Shown: positions 18,941 to 27,271, counted from the first letter of the stretch. The stretch: DNA of 64,000 nucleotides from Microvirga mediterraneensis (GCF_013520865.1 NZ_JACDXJ010000001.1:4387501-4451500), one strand, 5' to 3'. Notes: generated by a model not told the origin, from the sequence alone. Made by a program: numbers and translations.

Positions 18941-19216
18941 ATGACCGAACCCCACCGCCCAAGGGTCAAGTATGTCATTGGGCCCGACGGCAGTCCCCTG
19001 ACGATTGCCGACCTTCCCCCGTCCAGCACCCGCCGCTGGGTCATCCGTCGCAAGGCCGAGGTCGTCGCCGCCGTCCGCGGCGGGTTGCTCAGCCTCGAGG
19101 AGGCCTGCCAGCGCTACACGCTGACCACCGAGGAATTCCTGAGCTGGCAGATGTCCATCGACCAGCATGGCCTGGCCGGCCTGCGCACCACGCGCATCCA
19201 GCAATACCGCCAGTAA
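18941..19216 (+). CDS. sciP: CtrA inhibitor SciP (DUF1153)
   Basis: A 91-residue helix-turn-helix protein. The conserved N-terminus RVKYVIGPDGSPLTIADLPP and the RWVIRRKAEVVAAVRGGLLS segment (about 32-51) identify the DUF1153/SciP family. In Caulobacter, SciP binds CtrA and blocks transcription of CtrA-activated genes in G1. The ATG at 18941 gives the family's normal length; an in-frame start 15 bases earlier adds only MCERI. ctrA and chpT lie 4.4-6 kb away in this window. Confidence 0.92.
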   Translation: MTEPHRPRVKYVIGPDGSPLTIADLPPSSTRRWVIRRKAEVVAAVRGGLLSLEEACQRYTLTTEEFLSWQMSIDQHGLAGLRTTRIQQYRQ

Positions 19217-19240
19217 GCATCTCCAGAGACCCTCCTGAAA

Positions 19241-19269
19241 GGCGCCTGTCATCCGACCGGCGCTTTTTT
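19241..19269 (+). terminator. Rho-independent terminator of sciP
   Basis: A GGCGCC/GGCGC-containing stem closes a loop and is followed by a run of six Ts, 24 bases after the sciP stop. Confidence 0.6.
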
Positions 19270-19298
19270 CATGGGAGCCGTCATCGCAAGCTCGGCCG

Positions 19299-19313
19299 TT
19301 AAGACCTTCCTAA
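19299..19313. promoter_or_regulatory. Candidate CtrA box upstream of the Fis-type gene
   Basis: TTAA-N7-CTAA with a following C, one base off the CtrA consensus TTAA-N7-TTAA and with exact spacing, about 55 bases before the GTG start at 19368. A GAATC site lies between the box and the gene. Confidence 0.35.
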
Positions 19314-19367
19314 CCATAGAATGAGCATATATCCCCTGAATCACTTCCCTTAAGGCAGGCTCGCATC

Positions 19368-19667
19368 GTGCTCGGCACCTCGGATTCGTTGGAACAGCAA
19401 GGCTCAACCCAGGCGAATGCAGGTGCGACGACGCCCGAACCGGAACAGGCCATCGAAGTCCTGCGACGTATCCTGGTCGGGCGCACCATCGCCGACGTTG
19501 AGCGTCACCTCATCCTCGATACCCTTGCCTCCTGTTTCGGCAACAGGACCCATGCCGCGCGGATCCTCGGCATCTCGATCCGCACCCTGCGCAACAAGCT
19601 GAACGAATACATGGAAGCCGGCATCGCCGTGCCGGAGCCGGGCCAGAGACCTATGGCCGTCGCCTGA
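19368..19667 (+). CDS. Fis-type helix-turn-helix regulator (FlbD/NtrC C-terminal-like)
   Basis: A 99-residue protein made of a polar N-terminus (1-25) and a Fis/NtrC-type DNA-binding domain (about 42-85; VERHLILDTLASCFGNRTHA, then ARILGISIRTLRNKLNEY). This is the C-terminal domain of sigma-54 activators such as FlbD without the receiver and ATPase modules. It starts with GTG behind AGGCAGG. Its position beside sciP and near fliJ and ctrA suggests a role in motility or cell-cycle control; this is inference. Confidence 0.75.
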   Translation: MLGTSDSLEQQGSTQANAGATTPEPEQAIEVLRRILVGRTIADVERHLILDTLASCFGNRTHAARILGISIRTLRNKLNEYMEAGIAVPEPGQRPMAVA

Positions 19668-19670
19668 ACT

Positions 19671-20498
19671 CTACCGTTTCCGCAGCCACAGGCTCGTCTC
19701 GTGCCCGCCGGGCACGACCGGAATTTCCGACAGGACGCCACGGGCCAACGCGCCGCCGCCGGTTTTCGCCACATGATGGCTCGCGAAGACGAGGTCGTAA
19801 CCGCCTCCCTGGAGCAGAGCCCCGACGAGAAGCTGCTCGTTATACCCGCGCCAGTCCCAGATCGCCGGATAGGCATGGGGGAGCGTGATGTCGTGGATGT
19901 GGACCAGGGTCCCGCCCGCCAGGCGGGGCAGCACATCGAGGAAGAGACGATCCACATCGGTGCCGGGCATGGCGATGTGGCTGGAATCGATGAACAGGAT
20001 GTCCCCGGCCTCCAGAGCCTCGAACACGCCAGGGTCGGCATCCCGTAGCAGCACCTGCCGGTGCTCCACGTCGAGCGTCCGCAGCGTCGCCCGGGGGGCG
20101 GGATCGATGCAGGTGATGCGGGTGGCAAGTCCGCCGTCCTGGACCGCCTGGGCCATGAAGCGGGTCGAATGGCCGGAGCCGATCTCCACGATCCGGCGCG
20201 GCTTCTCCCGGCGGACGATGGCATAGGCGGCGGCCGCATCGAGGCGGGGGAACCAGCTCTGGTCGAAGCGCGCAGGCCCCCTGCCCCGCAGGATGGCGCG
20301 CAGATCCTCCGCATGGCACTCGATGGCTTCGATCACCCCGGTAAAGCGAGGCCGGGCCGTCTCGAAGAGCGGGCGCAGGGCCGGGTAGTCCTGCGCCTCG
20401 ACGCTCTCCGCATAGCGGTAGGGGATGAAGAAGCCGAGCCGCTTGACGCCGAGCAGCGTCGAGAGACCGAAGCGCAGCCGCCGCCAGAAAGGACTCAT
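19671..20498 (-). CDS. Class I SAM-dependent methyltransferase (Methyltransf_24-like)
   Basis: A 275-residue protein. Motif I is RIVEIGSGHSTRFMAQA at about 102-118, with the acidic loop ITCIDPAP after it and an ILFIDSSH motif near 167-174, all typical of Methyltransf_24. The substrate is not evident. It overlaps the upstream membrane-protein gene by four bases (ATGA), so the two are translationally coupled, suggesting a joint role in lipid or envelope modification. Its 3' end converges with the Fis-type gene three bases away. Confidence 0.75.
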   Translation of the reverse strand: MSPFWRRLRFGLSTLLGVKRLGFFIPYRYAESVEAQDYPALRPLFETARPRFTGVIEAIECHAEDLRAILRGRGPARFDQSWFPRLDAAAAYAIVRREKPRRIVEIGSGHSTRFMAQAVQDGGLATRITCIDPAPRATLRTLDVEHRQVLLRDADPGVFEALEAGDILFIDSSHIAMPGTDVDRLFLDVLPRLAGGTLVHIHDITLPHAYPAIWDWRGYNEQLLVGALLQGGGYDLVFASHHVAKTGGGALARGVLSEIPVVPGGHETSLWLRKR

Positions 20499-21508
20499 TT
20501 TTCCGAAGAGGACAGGGGCGGCGGCGGCACGGCGCCGTCGGGGGTCCCCGCCCGCGCACGCCAGGCCTGGGCCAGGCGGGCGCGCTCGAACATCAGCACG
20601 ACCACGAGGGAGAGGGCGAAGGGGATCAGGAGGTAGAAGAGGCGGAAGATGATGAGGGCCGCCAGCACGTCGGCCTTGGGGATATCCGGCATGGCCGTCA
20701 GGAAGACCAGCTCGAACACCCCGAGCCCTCCGGGCGCATGGCTGACCAGGGCGGCCGAGAAGGAAGCCAGGAAGACCGCCAGCACGATGATGAAGCTCGG
20801 CTCCAGATGGGCCGGCAGCACAAAATAGATGATGCCTGCGGCGCCCAGGAGTTCGAGCGGCGCGGCGATCAGCTGGCGCACCATCACGGCGGGGCGGGGA
20901 TATTCCAGCTTGGCCTTGCGGATGACAAGCGGCGGCAGGTGCAGGATGGACCCCACCACATAGAGCGCGACGAAACCGAGAAGCAGGAACCCCACGATGC
21001 GGGCGGTCGCCGGATTGGTGAGCATCGGCGGCAGAAGATCCTCAAGCCGGTGCAGGAGCGTCGGGTCTGACACCAGCACGACGCCGCCGAGCAGAATGGT
21101 GCCGAGGCCGAAGGTGAAGGAGCACAGGGCCACCAGCACGGCGATCTGCGGCGCGCCCAGGCCTTTCGACGTGTAGGCCCGATAGCGCACGACGGCGCCG
21201 GAAAAGACCGAGGCGCCGATATTGTGGGACAGGGCATAGGTCGTGAACGATGTGACCGACACGAACAGCCACGAGATATGGTGCACTCCTAAATGCAGCA
21301 GGGCGATCCGGTCGTACCAGGCGAGAGCCGCATAGGCCACGAGGGTGGAGAGCGCCGCGAGAGCATAGCGGTGTGACGGGACGGCAGTCAGGCTGTCCCA
21401 GACATCGTCGAGAGACATCCCCCGCAGCTCACGATAAAGAAGCCAGCCCGACACGACGACTGCAAGCAGCCCGATCATGGGCCAAATGAACTCACGCACA
21501 TTCTTCAT
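20495..21508 (-). CDS. LPG-synthase transmembrane-domain protein (YbhN/UPF0104 family)
   Basis: A 337-residue inner-membrane protein with about eight hydrophobic helices, no soluble catalytic domain and the family's SHNIGASVFSGAVVRYRAY and SHAPGGLGVFELVFL motifs. It corresponds to the flippase-like half of MprF, without the lysyl-transfer domain. A role in lipid translocation is likely. It starts the two-gene unit with the methyltransferase at 19671-20498 (four-base overlap). Confidence 0.8.
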   Translation of the reverse strand: MKNVREFIWPMIGLLAVVVSGWLLYRELRGMSLDDVWDSLTAVPSHRYALAALSTLVAYAALAWYDRIALLHLGVHHISWLFVSVTSFTTYALSHNIGASVFSGAVVRYRAYTSKGLGAPQIAVLVALCSFTFGLGTILLGGVVLVSDPTLLHRLEDLLPPMLTNPATARIVGFLLLGFVALYVVGSILHLPPLVIRKAKLEYPRPAVMVRQLIAAPLELLGAAGIIYFVLPAHLEPSFIIVLAVFLASFSAALVSHAPGGLGVFELVFLTAMPDIPKADVLAALIIFRLFYLLIPFALSLVVVLMFERARLAQAWRARAGTPDGAVPPPPLSSSEK

Positions 21509-21737
21509 CGAGCCGGCGGAACTCCCTCGTTGCTTCTTCTGTGCCTACAATCCCATTGTTCTGCAAGGGGATTATGCCTTACCGGGGCATGACATAAGGT
21601 CCAAGGCAGGCATCCGCCGCAAGAGCGAGATCCGTGAAGGATCCGAAGGCTGCCTGAAGAGGCGTGACGCAGGGGAACAATCGCCGTATCAAACAGCGCA
21701 GCTCCTCTTCTTCACCGATTTCACGAGGCACGGGCCC

Positions 21738-22361
21738 ATGACGGCGGAACCTGCGGCAACTCTCAATCTCGATGGATATACCGATCTGCCGCAAGGTAAG
21801 ATCGCGACGATCGTCACCTTTCTGGAGATGCGCCGACGCCCAGTCCTCACGCCTTTTCGGAAGCCGGACAACTGGAGCCTGCAGCGCATCGACAGGGACC
21901 ATCGACGCTATCGGGCGCTGTTCAGGACGATCGGGGAGCCATGGCTCTGGTTCAGCCGGGCGATGATGCCGGATGACGAATTGGCGGCCATCCTCGACCA
22001 CCCCAAGGTCGAGGCCTATGCCCTGCACGACGGCACGGCCGATGTCGGCCTGCTCGAACTCGATTTCCGCACTGAAGGAGAGGCCGAGCTGGCCTTCCTC
22101 GGGCTCGTTCCAGGATTCATCGGCCAGGGTGCCGGGCGGTTCCTGATGGGCGAGGCCATCGCCCGCGCCTTCGCCGACCCGGTCGAGCGCTTCTTCGTCC
22201 ATACCTGTACGCTCGACTCGCCGGGCGCCCTGCCCTTCTATTTACGCTCGGGCTTCACGCCGTACCGCCGAGCCATCGAGGTGGCCGACGATCCGCGCCT
22301 CCTCGGCTTGCTCCCCATGGAGGCAGCGCCTCACATGCCGGTCCTGAGCTCCATGAAATAA
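21738..22361 (+). CDS. GNAT-family N-acetyltransferase
   Basis: A 207-residue acetyltransferase when started at the ATG at 21738, where GAGG lies just upstream; the longer frame upstream is non-conserved in look. The acetyl-CoA site is in the LAFLGLVPGFIGQGAGRFLM region (about 118-137), and the C-terminal NSPGALPFYLRSGF-type motif reads DSPGALPFYLRSGFTPY. Substrate unknown. It converges on fliJ with a shared terminator between. Confidence 0.82.
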   Translation: MTAEPAATLNLDGYTDLPQGKIATIVTFLEMRRRPVLTPFRKPDNWSLQRIDRDHRRYRALFRTIGEPWLWFSRAMMPDDELAAILDHPKVEAYALHDGTADVGLLELDFRTEGEAELAFLGLVPGFIGQGAGRFLMGEAIARAFADPVERFFVHTCTLDSPGALPFYLRSGFTPYRRAIEVADDPRLLGLLPMEAAPHMPVLSSMK

Positions 22362-22363
22362 GG

Positions 22364-22394
22364 AAAGGGCGCGCCCGGACAGGGCGCGCCCTTT
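22364..22394. terminator. Bidirectional terminator between GNAT gene and fliJ
   Basis: AAAGGGCGCGCCC and its exact complement form a 13-bp stem with a five-base loop, flanked by A and T triplets. It serves both convergent genes. Confidence 0.8.
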
Positions 22395-22418
22395 CACCGA
22401 ATTCACGTGAACCGATCG

Positions 22419-22808
22419 TCAAGCCGATGCGCGAACCGCGCGACCGTGCCCGGCCTGGGCGATGGCGGCATCGAGGGTCCGCTCCCGGTCTTCCAGGCTC
22501 TCGGCCTTCTTCAGATCCTCGAAGGCCTCGCCGAGTTCGGCCTTCGCATCGTCGAGCTGGATGTGCAGGTTCTGGGCCGAGTGGCGAAGGTTGTCCCGCC
22601 TCTGGGCCGCAGCGCGCGCGTAGGTCGGATAGGCAAAGTGGTTGGGGTCGGCGATGCCGGCCTTCTGCTCTTCCGCGGCGATTTCCCGGTCCAGGTCAGC
22701 CGCCATGCGGTCGAACTCAGAGATCATCATCTCGATCTGCGCTACCCGGCGACGCTTCTCGTCGACCTGAAAACGCTTGAGGCGGATGAGCGTATCCCGC
22801 GACTTCAT
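22419..22808 (-). CDS. fliJ: Flagellar export chaperone FliJ
   Basis: About 129 residues, almost wholly charged coiled coil, beginning MKSRDTLIRLKRFQVDEKRR, the usual start of alphaproteobacterial FliJ. FliJ works with FliI/FliH at the cytoplasmic gate of the flagellar type III exporter. The ATG at 22808 has GGAG about 11 bases upstream; six residues could be added from an earlier ATG. It stands alone here, divergent from ctrA, with no other flagellar genes in view. Confidence 0.8.
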   Translation of the reverse strand: MKSRDTLIRLKRFQVDEKRRRVAQIEMMISEFDRMAADLDREIAAEEQKAGIADPNHFAYPTYARAAAQRRDNLRHSAQNLHIQLDDAKAELGEAFEDLKKAESLEDRERTLDAAIAQAGHGRAVRASA

Positions 22809-23327
22809 CTTGATTGAACTCCACACGTCGCTGTTTCACTGCATCTCACGGATCGCTCAGTTATCCGCCAGACATGCCTCACCTTCGTCCATGGAAGTTG
22901 AGCTTTCCTTACCGGCTGCGACAAAAAATTTCCTATCCCCGGAGGCCCCCTCGATGATGCCGCGCGCCGGGAAGCCTGCCGCCGAGTCTCGTAAACCTTT
23001 CGTTTACCGATTTCGTTAAGACTGGCTCGGTCACGGATGCGGCCGCTTCGGATCCGCCTCTGGGTTCACTTGAAACGCTTAGGTTACAAGAATTTGGGAT
23101 GATGTGAGGCGGTTCCCTATGGTTACCCAGAATCCACAGGATAATCACCTTCGGCAGATGATCTGCCTCTCCAGGTCGTTAAGCGCTTGCATCCCGGAAT
23201 CAGTGTTTGTTAACCATTCTGAATTAGCGTTTCGAATCAGTTCAAAAGAGCATCCGCCGCAGGCCCGGTGGCGGATGGGCGGCTGTCCGCTGCTCGAAGG
23301 CTCAAGGGCAAGGGCTGGGGATTGAAC
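22809..23327. promoter_or_regulatory. fliJ/ctrA divergent regulatory region with GANTC sites
   Basis: 519 bases without a gene. It holds four GANTC sequences, the CcrM methylation site: GAGTC at 22984 and GAATC at 23130, 23197 and 23234. It also has a perfect inverted repeat GTAAAC-N5-GTTTAC at 22991-23007 and several TTAA tracts. In Caulobacter the ctrA promoter is controlled by GANTC methylation and by CtrA itself, so this clustering is consistent with cell-cycle control. Confidence 0.55.
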
Positions 23328-24029
23328 ATGCGCGTACTTCTGATCGAAGACGACAGCGCGACTGCGCAAAGCATCGAACTGATGCTGAAGTCCGAGAACT
23401 TCAACATTTATACGACGGATCTCGGCGAAGAGGGCATCGACCTCGGCAAACTGTACGATTACGACATCATCCTTCTCGACCTGAACCTCCCCGACATGTC
23501 GGGCTACGAGGTTCTGCGCACGCTGCGCGTCGCGAAGGTGAAGACGCCGATCCTGATCCTCTCCGGCATGGCCGGCATCGAGGACAAGGTGAAGGGCCTG
23601 GGCTTCGGCGCCGACGATTATCTCACCAAGCCGTTCCACAAGGACGAGATGGTGGCCCGCATCCATGCGATCGTCCGCCGCTCGAAGGGTCACGCCCAGT
23701 CGGTGATCACCACCGGCGACCTGATCGTGAACCTCGACACGAAAACGGTCGAAGTCGGTGGCGCCCGCGTGCACCTGACCGGCAAGGAATACCAGATGCT
23801 GGAGCTCCTCTCCCTGCGTAAGGGCACGACCCTGACGAAGGAGATGTTCCTCAACCACCTCTACGGCGGCATGGACGAGCCGGAGCTGAAGATCATCGAC
23901 GTGTTCATCTGCAAGCTGCGCAAGAAGCTTGCCAATGCCTCGCAGGGCCGTAACTACATCGAGACGGTCTGGGGACGCGGCTACGTGCTGCGCGAGCCGA
24001 ACGAGGCGGAAGAGCGCATCGCGATCTGA
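23328..24029 (+). CDS. ctrA: Cell-cycle master response regulator CtrA
   Basis: A 233-residue OmpR-type regulator. The receiver has acidic residues in LLIEDD, phosphoacceptor Asp51 in [18 protein letters not shown] and the conserved Lys in DDYLTKPF. The winged helix spans about 130-225 ([44 protein letters not shown]). The sequence is characteristic of CtrA, which controls replication, division and motility genes in alphaproteobacteria. The protein ends in EERIAI rather than the terminal Ala-Ala of Caulobacter CtrA. chpT, its phosphotransferase, lies 0.5 kb downstream. Confidence 0.96.
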   Translation: MRVLLIEDDSATAQSIELMLKSENFNIYTTDLGEEGIDLGKLYDYDIILLDLNLPDMSGYEVLRTLRVAKVKTPILILSGMAGIEDKVKGLGFGADDYLTKPFHKDEMVARIHAIVRRSKGHAQSVITTGDLIVNLDTKTVEVGGARVHLTGKEYQMLELLSLRKGTTLTKEMFLNHLYGGMDEPELKIIDVFICKLRKKLANASQGRNYIETVWGRGYVLREPNEAEERIAI

Positions 24030-24055
24030 TCGTCGCGATCGGCAGGAATTCAAAG

Positions 24056-24082
24056 AAGCCCGGCTCGAGTCCGGGCTTTTTT
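24056..24082 (+). terminator. Terminator of ctrA
   Basis: AAGCCCGG and its complement form the stem, with loop CTCGAGT and six following Ts, 27 bases after the ctrA stop. Confidence 0.85.
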
Positions 24083-24106
24083 GTTTTGACAGGCATGGAG
24101 GTTCAC

Positions 24107-24544
24107 ATGAAATCCGTTCTGTTGTCGTGGCAGTTCTGGGCCCTGCTCTCGGCCGCCTTCGCGGCCCTGACGGCGATCTTCGCCAAGGTCGGCATCGAAC
24201 ACATCAATTCGGATTTCGCGACCTTCATCCGGACCGTCGTGATCCTGGTCGTGCTCGGCGGAATCCTGATCGGCACGGGCCAGTGGCAGGACCCGGCATC
24301 CGTCTCCGGCAGGACGTATCTCTTCCTCGCCCTCTCGGGACTTGCCACGGGCGCATCCTGGCTCTGCTACTTCCGGGCCCTGAAGCTCGGCGACGCGGCG
24401 CGCGTCGCTCCGATCGACAAGCTCAGCGTCGTGCTCGTCGCCCTGTTCGGCGTGCTTTTTCTTGGAGAGAAACTTGCGATGCCGAATTGGATCGGCATCG
24501 CGCTCATCGCGTCCGGCGCGGTCCTCGTCGCCTACAAGGCATAA
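24107..24544 (+). CDS. Half-size EamA/DMT-type transporter
   Basis: A 145-residue protein with about five hydrophobic helices that matches one EamA repeat only (FWALLSAAFAALTAIFAKVG at the start; LSVVLVALFGVLFLGEKL near 110). Ordinary EamA transporters have two such repeats in about 300 residues, so this one should act as a dimer. GGAGG five bases before the ATG at 24107 fixes the start. It ends one base before the convergent chpT stop. Substrate unknown. Confidence 0.78.
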   Translation: MKSVLLSWQFWALLSAAFAALTAIFAKVGIEHINSDFATFIRTVVILVVLGGILIGTGQWQDPASVSGRTYLFLALSGLATGASWLCYFRALKLGDAARVAPIDKLSVVLVALFGVLFLGEKLAMPNWIGIALIASGAVLVAYKA

Positions 24545-24545
24545 A

Positions 24546-25187
24546 TCAGACCGTCGCGGCCTTGATCGTCACCTCGTCGCCCTCGATGCCGAAGGCGATG
24601 CTCATGTTCGAGGCGCGGGCCACCATGCCGGCGTAATAGACCTGGATGCCGTGGGCATCGACCGTGCCGGTCTCGGAATCGCCGGCGAGCAGCGCTTCGG
24701 AATGTGCGGGAATGCGGGCGTTCAGCCCCTTCGACACGAGAGTGAAGGCGCAGTTCTCCGCGTCGCCCGTCACAGTCACGGCAATCGAGCCGCCGCGCGG
24801 GATCGCCGTGGTGGCGATCATGACCAGATTGAGGAGCAGCTTCACCCGGTTCTTCGGAAACAGGAGCCGGGGCGACGACCAGGAAAAGCTGATCTTGTCG
24901 TCCAGGAAGAGTCCACGGGCCACCTGCTCGGCGTCGCCGAGATCGATGGAAGCCCCGGCCGATCCGGCGGCTCCGAAGGCGAGGCGCGCGAACTGGAGGC
25001 GCGCGGAGGCCTGCTTGGCGCTCTTCTGGATCAGGTCGAGCGCGAAATCGCGCATGGAGGCGTCGCTGTCGTCCTCGAGAACCTCCAGCCCGTTGACGAT
25101 CGCGCCCACCGGCGAAATCACGTCATGGCAGACGCGCGAGCAGAGGAGAGCGGCGAGGTCGAGCGAATCGAGCGAGATCGTGGCCAT
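24546..25187 (-). CDS. chpT: Histidine phosphotransferase ChpT
   Basis: A 213-residue phosphorelay protein. The phosphorylated His is His21 in SRVCHDVISPVGAIVNGLEVL, followed by the helical-hairpin domain and a degenerate ATPase-like C-terminal domain (from about 100; SPRLLFPKNRVKLLLNLVMIA) without nucleotide-binding motifs. ChpT moves phosphate from CckA to CtrA and CpdR. Its place next to ctrA supports the call. The ATG at 25187 is preceded by GGAG. Confidence 0.9.
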   Translation of the reverse strand: MATISLDSLDLAALLCSRVCHDVISPVGAIVNGLEVLEDDSDASMRDFALDLIQKSAKQASARLQFARLAFGAAGSAGASIDLGDAEQVARGLFLDDKISFSWSSPRLLFPKNRVKLLLNLVMIATTAIPRGGSIAVTVTGDAENCAFTLVSKGLNARIPAHSEALLAGDSETGTVDAHGIQVYYAGMVARASNMSIAFGIEGDEVTIKAATV

Positions 25188-25359
25188 GAGGGCTCCGGAG
25201 GCACCGTAATGTCAGCTATATGTTCATGAAATCGAGATTTCGACGCGTACCCATACAGCCAAACAGGAAAGAGAACGTGAACCCGGATACCCGGCTACGA
25301 GTTCTTTGGGAAGCGGGCAAAAAGAGATCGACAGATCTCGAGGGAACGGGCACAAAGCC

Positions 25360-26196
25360 ATGATGCGCTTCGATGGTCAAAACCCTGACGAAATCGCCCT
25401 GAAGCTCGCTCACATCGCCGTCGAGGCGGGCCGCGTCCTGCGCGGCATGGAGACGGCTTTTCTCGACCAGCGCATCAAGGACGACGGAACCCCCACCACG
25501 GCGGCGGACCTTGCCGCCGAACAACTGATCCTCAAGCGCCTGGAGGAAGCCTGGCCGGGGGTGCCGGTCGTGGCGGAAGAGACCTGCAGCGCCGGACATG
25601 CCGATCACTCTTTCTTCCTGGTCGACCCCCTCGACGGCACGGGCGACTTCATCCGGGGAACCGGCGAATACAGCGTCAACATCGCCCTGGTCCAGGGCGC
25701 AAGGCCGATCGCGGCCGTGGTCGCCGCCCCCGCCATGGGGGCGATCTGGATCGCGGGAGAAACGGCCCGGACGAGTCTCCTCCCCGACGGGACGACGGAT
25801 TTCGACTGGCGCGAGGCAAAGGTCCGCCCGGCGCCCGAGAAGGATCTCGTGGCCCTGGTGAGCCGCCGCCATGGGGACAGCGCCACGGAGGTCTGCCTTT
25901 CGGCCCTGTCCATCGGGACGCGGCGCATGACCTCGTCGGCCCTGAAATTCTGCCTCATCGCGTCAGGCGAGGCGGACGTCTATGTGCGCTGCGGCCCGAC
26001 CATGGAATGGGACACGGCGGCGGGCGACCACATTCTGACCCGCGCGGGCGGAAGCGTCGTCGGCCCCGGCGGCATTCCCCTGACCTATGGCCACGAGGAC
26101 AGGGGTTACCGGAACGGGCCTTTCGCAGCCCTCGGCGACAACGCCTTGGCCTCGCGCCTCGACCTGCCGGCGGCGTCGGATAAAACGCACAGCTAG
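25360..26196 (+). CDS. cysQ: 3'(2'),5'-bisphosphate nucleotidase CysQ-like
   Basis: A 278-residue metal-dependent phosphatase of the inositol monophosphatase superfamily. Metal-binding motifs are EE in VVAEET, DPLDGTGDF (about 84-92) and the C-terminal WDTAAGDHILTRAGG. The TGDFI form after DPLDGT is typical of CysQ, which removes the 3' phosphate of PAP from sulfate assimilation. A plain inositol phosphatase is less likely. The start is the first of two tandem ATGs at 25360. Confidence 0.85.
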   Translation: MMRFDGQNPDEIALKLAHIAVEAGRVLRGMETAFLDQRIKDDGTPTTAADLAAEQLILKRLEEAWPGVPVVAEETCSAGHADHSFFLVDPLDGTGDFIRGTGEYSVNIALVQGARPIAAVVAAPAMGAIWIAGETARTSLLPDGTTDFDWREAKVRPAPEKDLVALVSRRHGDSATEVCLSALSIGTRRMTSSALKFCLIASGEADVYVRCGPTMEWDTAAGDHILTRAGGSVVGPGGIPLTYGHEDRGYRNGPFAALGDNALASRLDLPAASDKTHS

Positions 26197-26214
26197 GCTA
26201 CGCATCCTGCACTG

Positions 26215-26814
26215 TCAGGCCGGGTCCATCGACCCGAAAGCGAGCCTGCGAGCATAGGCGCGCACGTCCTCGGGCCATGGGGCCGTCAGGTCGGCGAACT
26301 GCTTTTCATGTCCGGCGAAGAGGGCGCGGAGTGCCTCCTCGTAGCCGGGGAAGTCGCCTGCGACGGCGGACATGAAGCGGTAGCTCGCCTCCTGCGCGGC
26401 CCTTTTCCGGCTCTCGCCTCCATCCGTCTGGCGCGCCTCATCCACGAGGCGGCGCACGGCCTGGGATGCGCCTCCAGGCTGCGCCGACAGCCATTCCCAA
26501 TGACGCGGCAGCAGGGTGACCTCGCGTGAGACGACGCCCAGTCTGGGGCGCCCGCGCCCTTGCGCCGGTGCGGAAGCCTTCGAAGCCGCATCCGCCTCCT
26601 GCTCCCGCGCGACAAGGCGGGACACGATCTCCGCGGAGCCGCCGCGCATGTCCACATCGACGACACGACCGGTCGCGTCCTCGAAGATGATGGCGGGCCC
26701 CTCTTGCGCTCCCTCAAGAGCCTTTGCGGCTAGGGCGACATCGACGAGCGGCCCCGCGGCCATGATCCGCGTCCCTGCGAAGAGGGTACAGGGTTTGGAC
26801 AGGAATTCCGACAT
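26215..26814 (-). CDS. DUF2239 family protein
   Basis: A 199-residue cytoplasmic protein. The N-terminal half carries the DUF2239 pattern (CTLFAGTRIMAAGPLVDVALA; IIFEDATGRVVDVDMRGG), the middle has GRGRPRLGVVSREVTLLPRHWEWL, and the C-terminal half is helical (YRFMSAVAGDFPGYEEALRALF). The GRPRLGVVSREVTLLPRHW stretch resembles a DNA- or nucleic-acid-contacting basic motif. Function unknown. A perfect inverted repeat lies 20 bases upstream of the start, implying dedicated transcriptional control. Confidence 0.8.
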   Translation of the reverse strand: MSEFLSKPCTLFAGTRIMAAGPLVDVALAAKALEGAQEGPAIIFEDATGRVVDVDMRGGSAEIVSRLVAREQEADAASKASAPAQGRGRPRLGVVSREVTLLPRHWEWLSAQPGGASQAVRRLVDEARQTDGGESRKRAAQEASYRFMSAVAGDFPGYEEALRALFAGHEKQFADLTAPWPEDVRAYARRLAFGSMDPA

Positions 26815-26834
26815 TGACGCCTCCGTTACGATGA

Positions 26835-26853
26835 ATTTTTACCGGGTAAAAAT
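26835..26853. promoter_or_regulatory. Perfect operator-like palindrome
   Basis: ATTTTTACC-G-GGTAAAAAT: two exact nine-base arms around one base, 20 bases before the DUF2239 start and about 80 bases before the GIY-YIG start. A further half-like element TTATTACC lies at 26869-26876. The symmetry and AT-rich setting suggest a repressor site; the regulator is not encoded next to it. Confidence 0.6.
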
Positions 26854-26935
26854 TTCCCTGTCAAAGGTTTATTACCCGTGCAATATTCGGTCATAGGAAC
26901 ATGCCGGCGACGCGGCAGGCGGAATGGAGACTCTG

Positions 26936-27271
26936 ATGCAAGGCATTGAAAGGAAGGCCGCAATCGCGGCCTACAAGGAAGCAAAGGTAGTGGCTGGCAT
27001 CTATGCCGTTCGATGTCGGCCGACCGGCATGTGCTGGTTGGGCCGGTCGCCGAACCTGTCCAAGATCCAGAACCGGGTCTGGTTTACGCTTCGGCAGGGC
27101 AGCCATACCTGCCGCTCTCTGCAGGCTGAATGGCGCGCGCACGGCCCGGACGCCTTCATCCTGGAGGAGATCGAGCGGCTCGAGGATGAGAGCAGCGCCT
27201 ATCTTCAGGATCGGCTCTTGAAGGAGCGCCTCGCTCACTGGACCGAAAAGCTGGGCGCCGAAGCCCTATGA
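26936..27271 (+). CDS. GIY-YIG nuclease-family protein
   Basis: About 111 residues. The GIY motif is at 21-23 (VVAGIYAVRC) and the YIG position reads WLG (34-36) followed by Arg37, then NRVWFTLRQGSH, matching the single-domain GIY-YIG fold. The catalytic Tyr, Arg and C-terminal Glu region (AFILEEIERL) are recognisable, so nuclease activity is possible. GGAG six bases before the ATG at 26936 favours this start over one 12 bases upstream. It is divergent from DUF2239, and the pair shares an operator region. Confidence 0.8.
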   Translation: MQGIERKAAIAAYKEAKVVAGIYAVRCRPTGMCWLGRSPNLSKIQNRVWFTLRQGSHTCRSLQAEWRAHGPDAFILEEIERLEDESSAYLQDRLLKERLAHWTEKLGAEAL

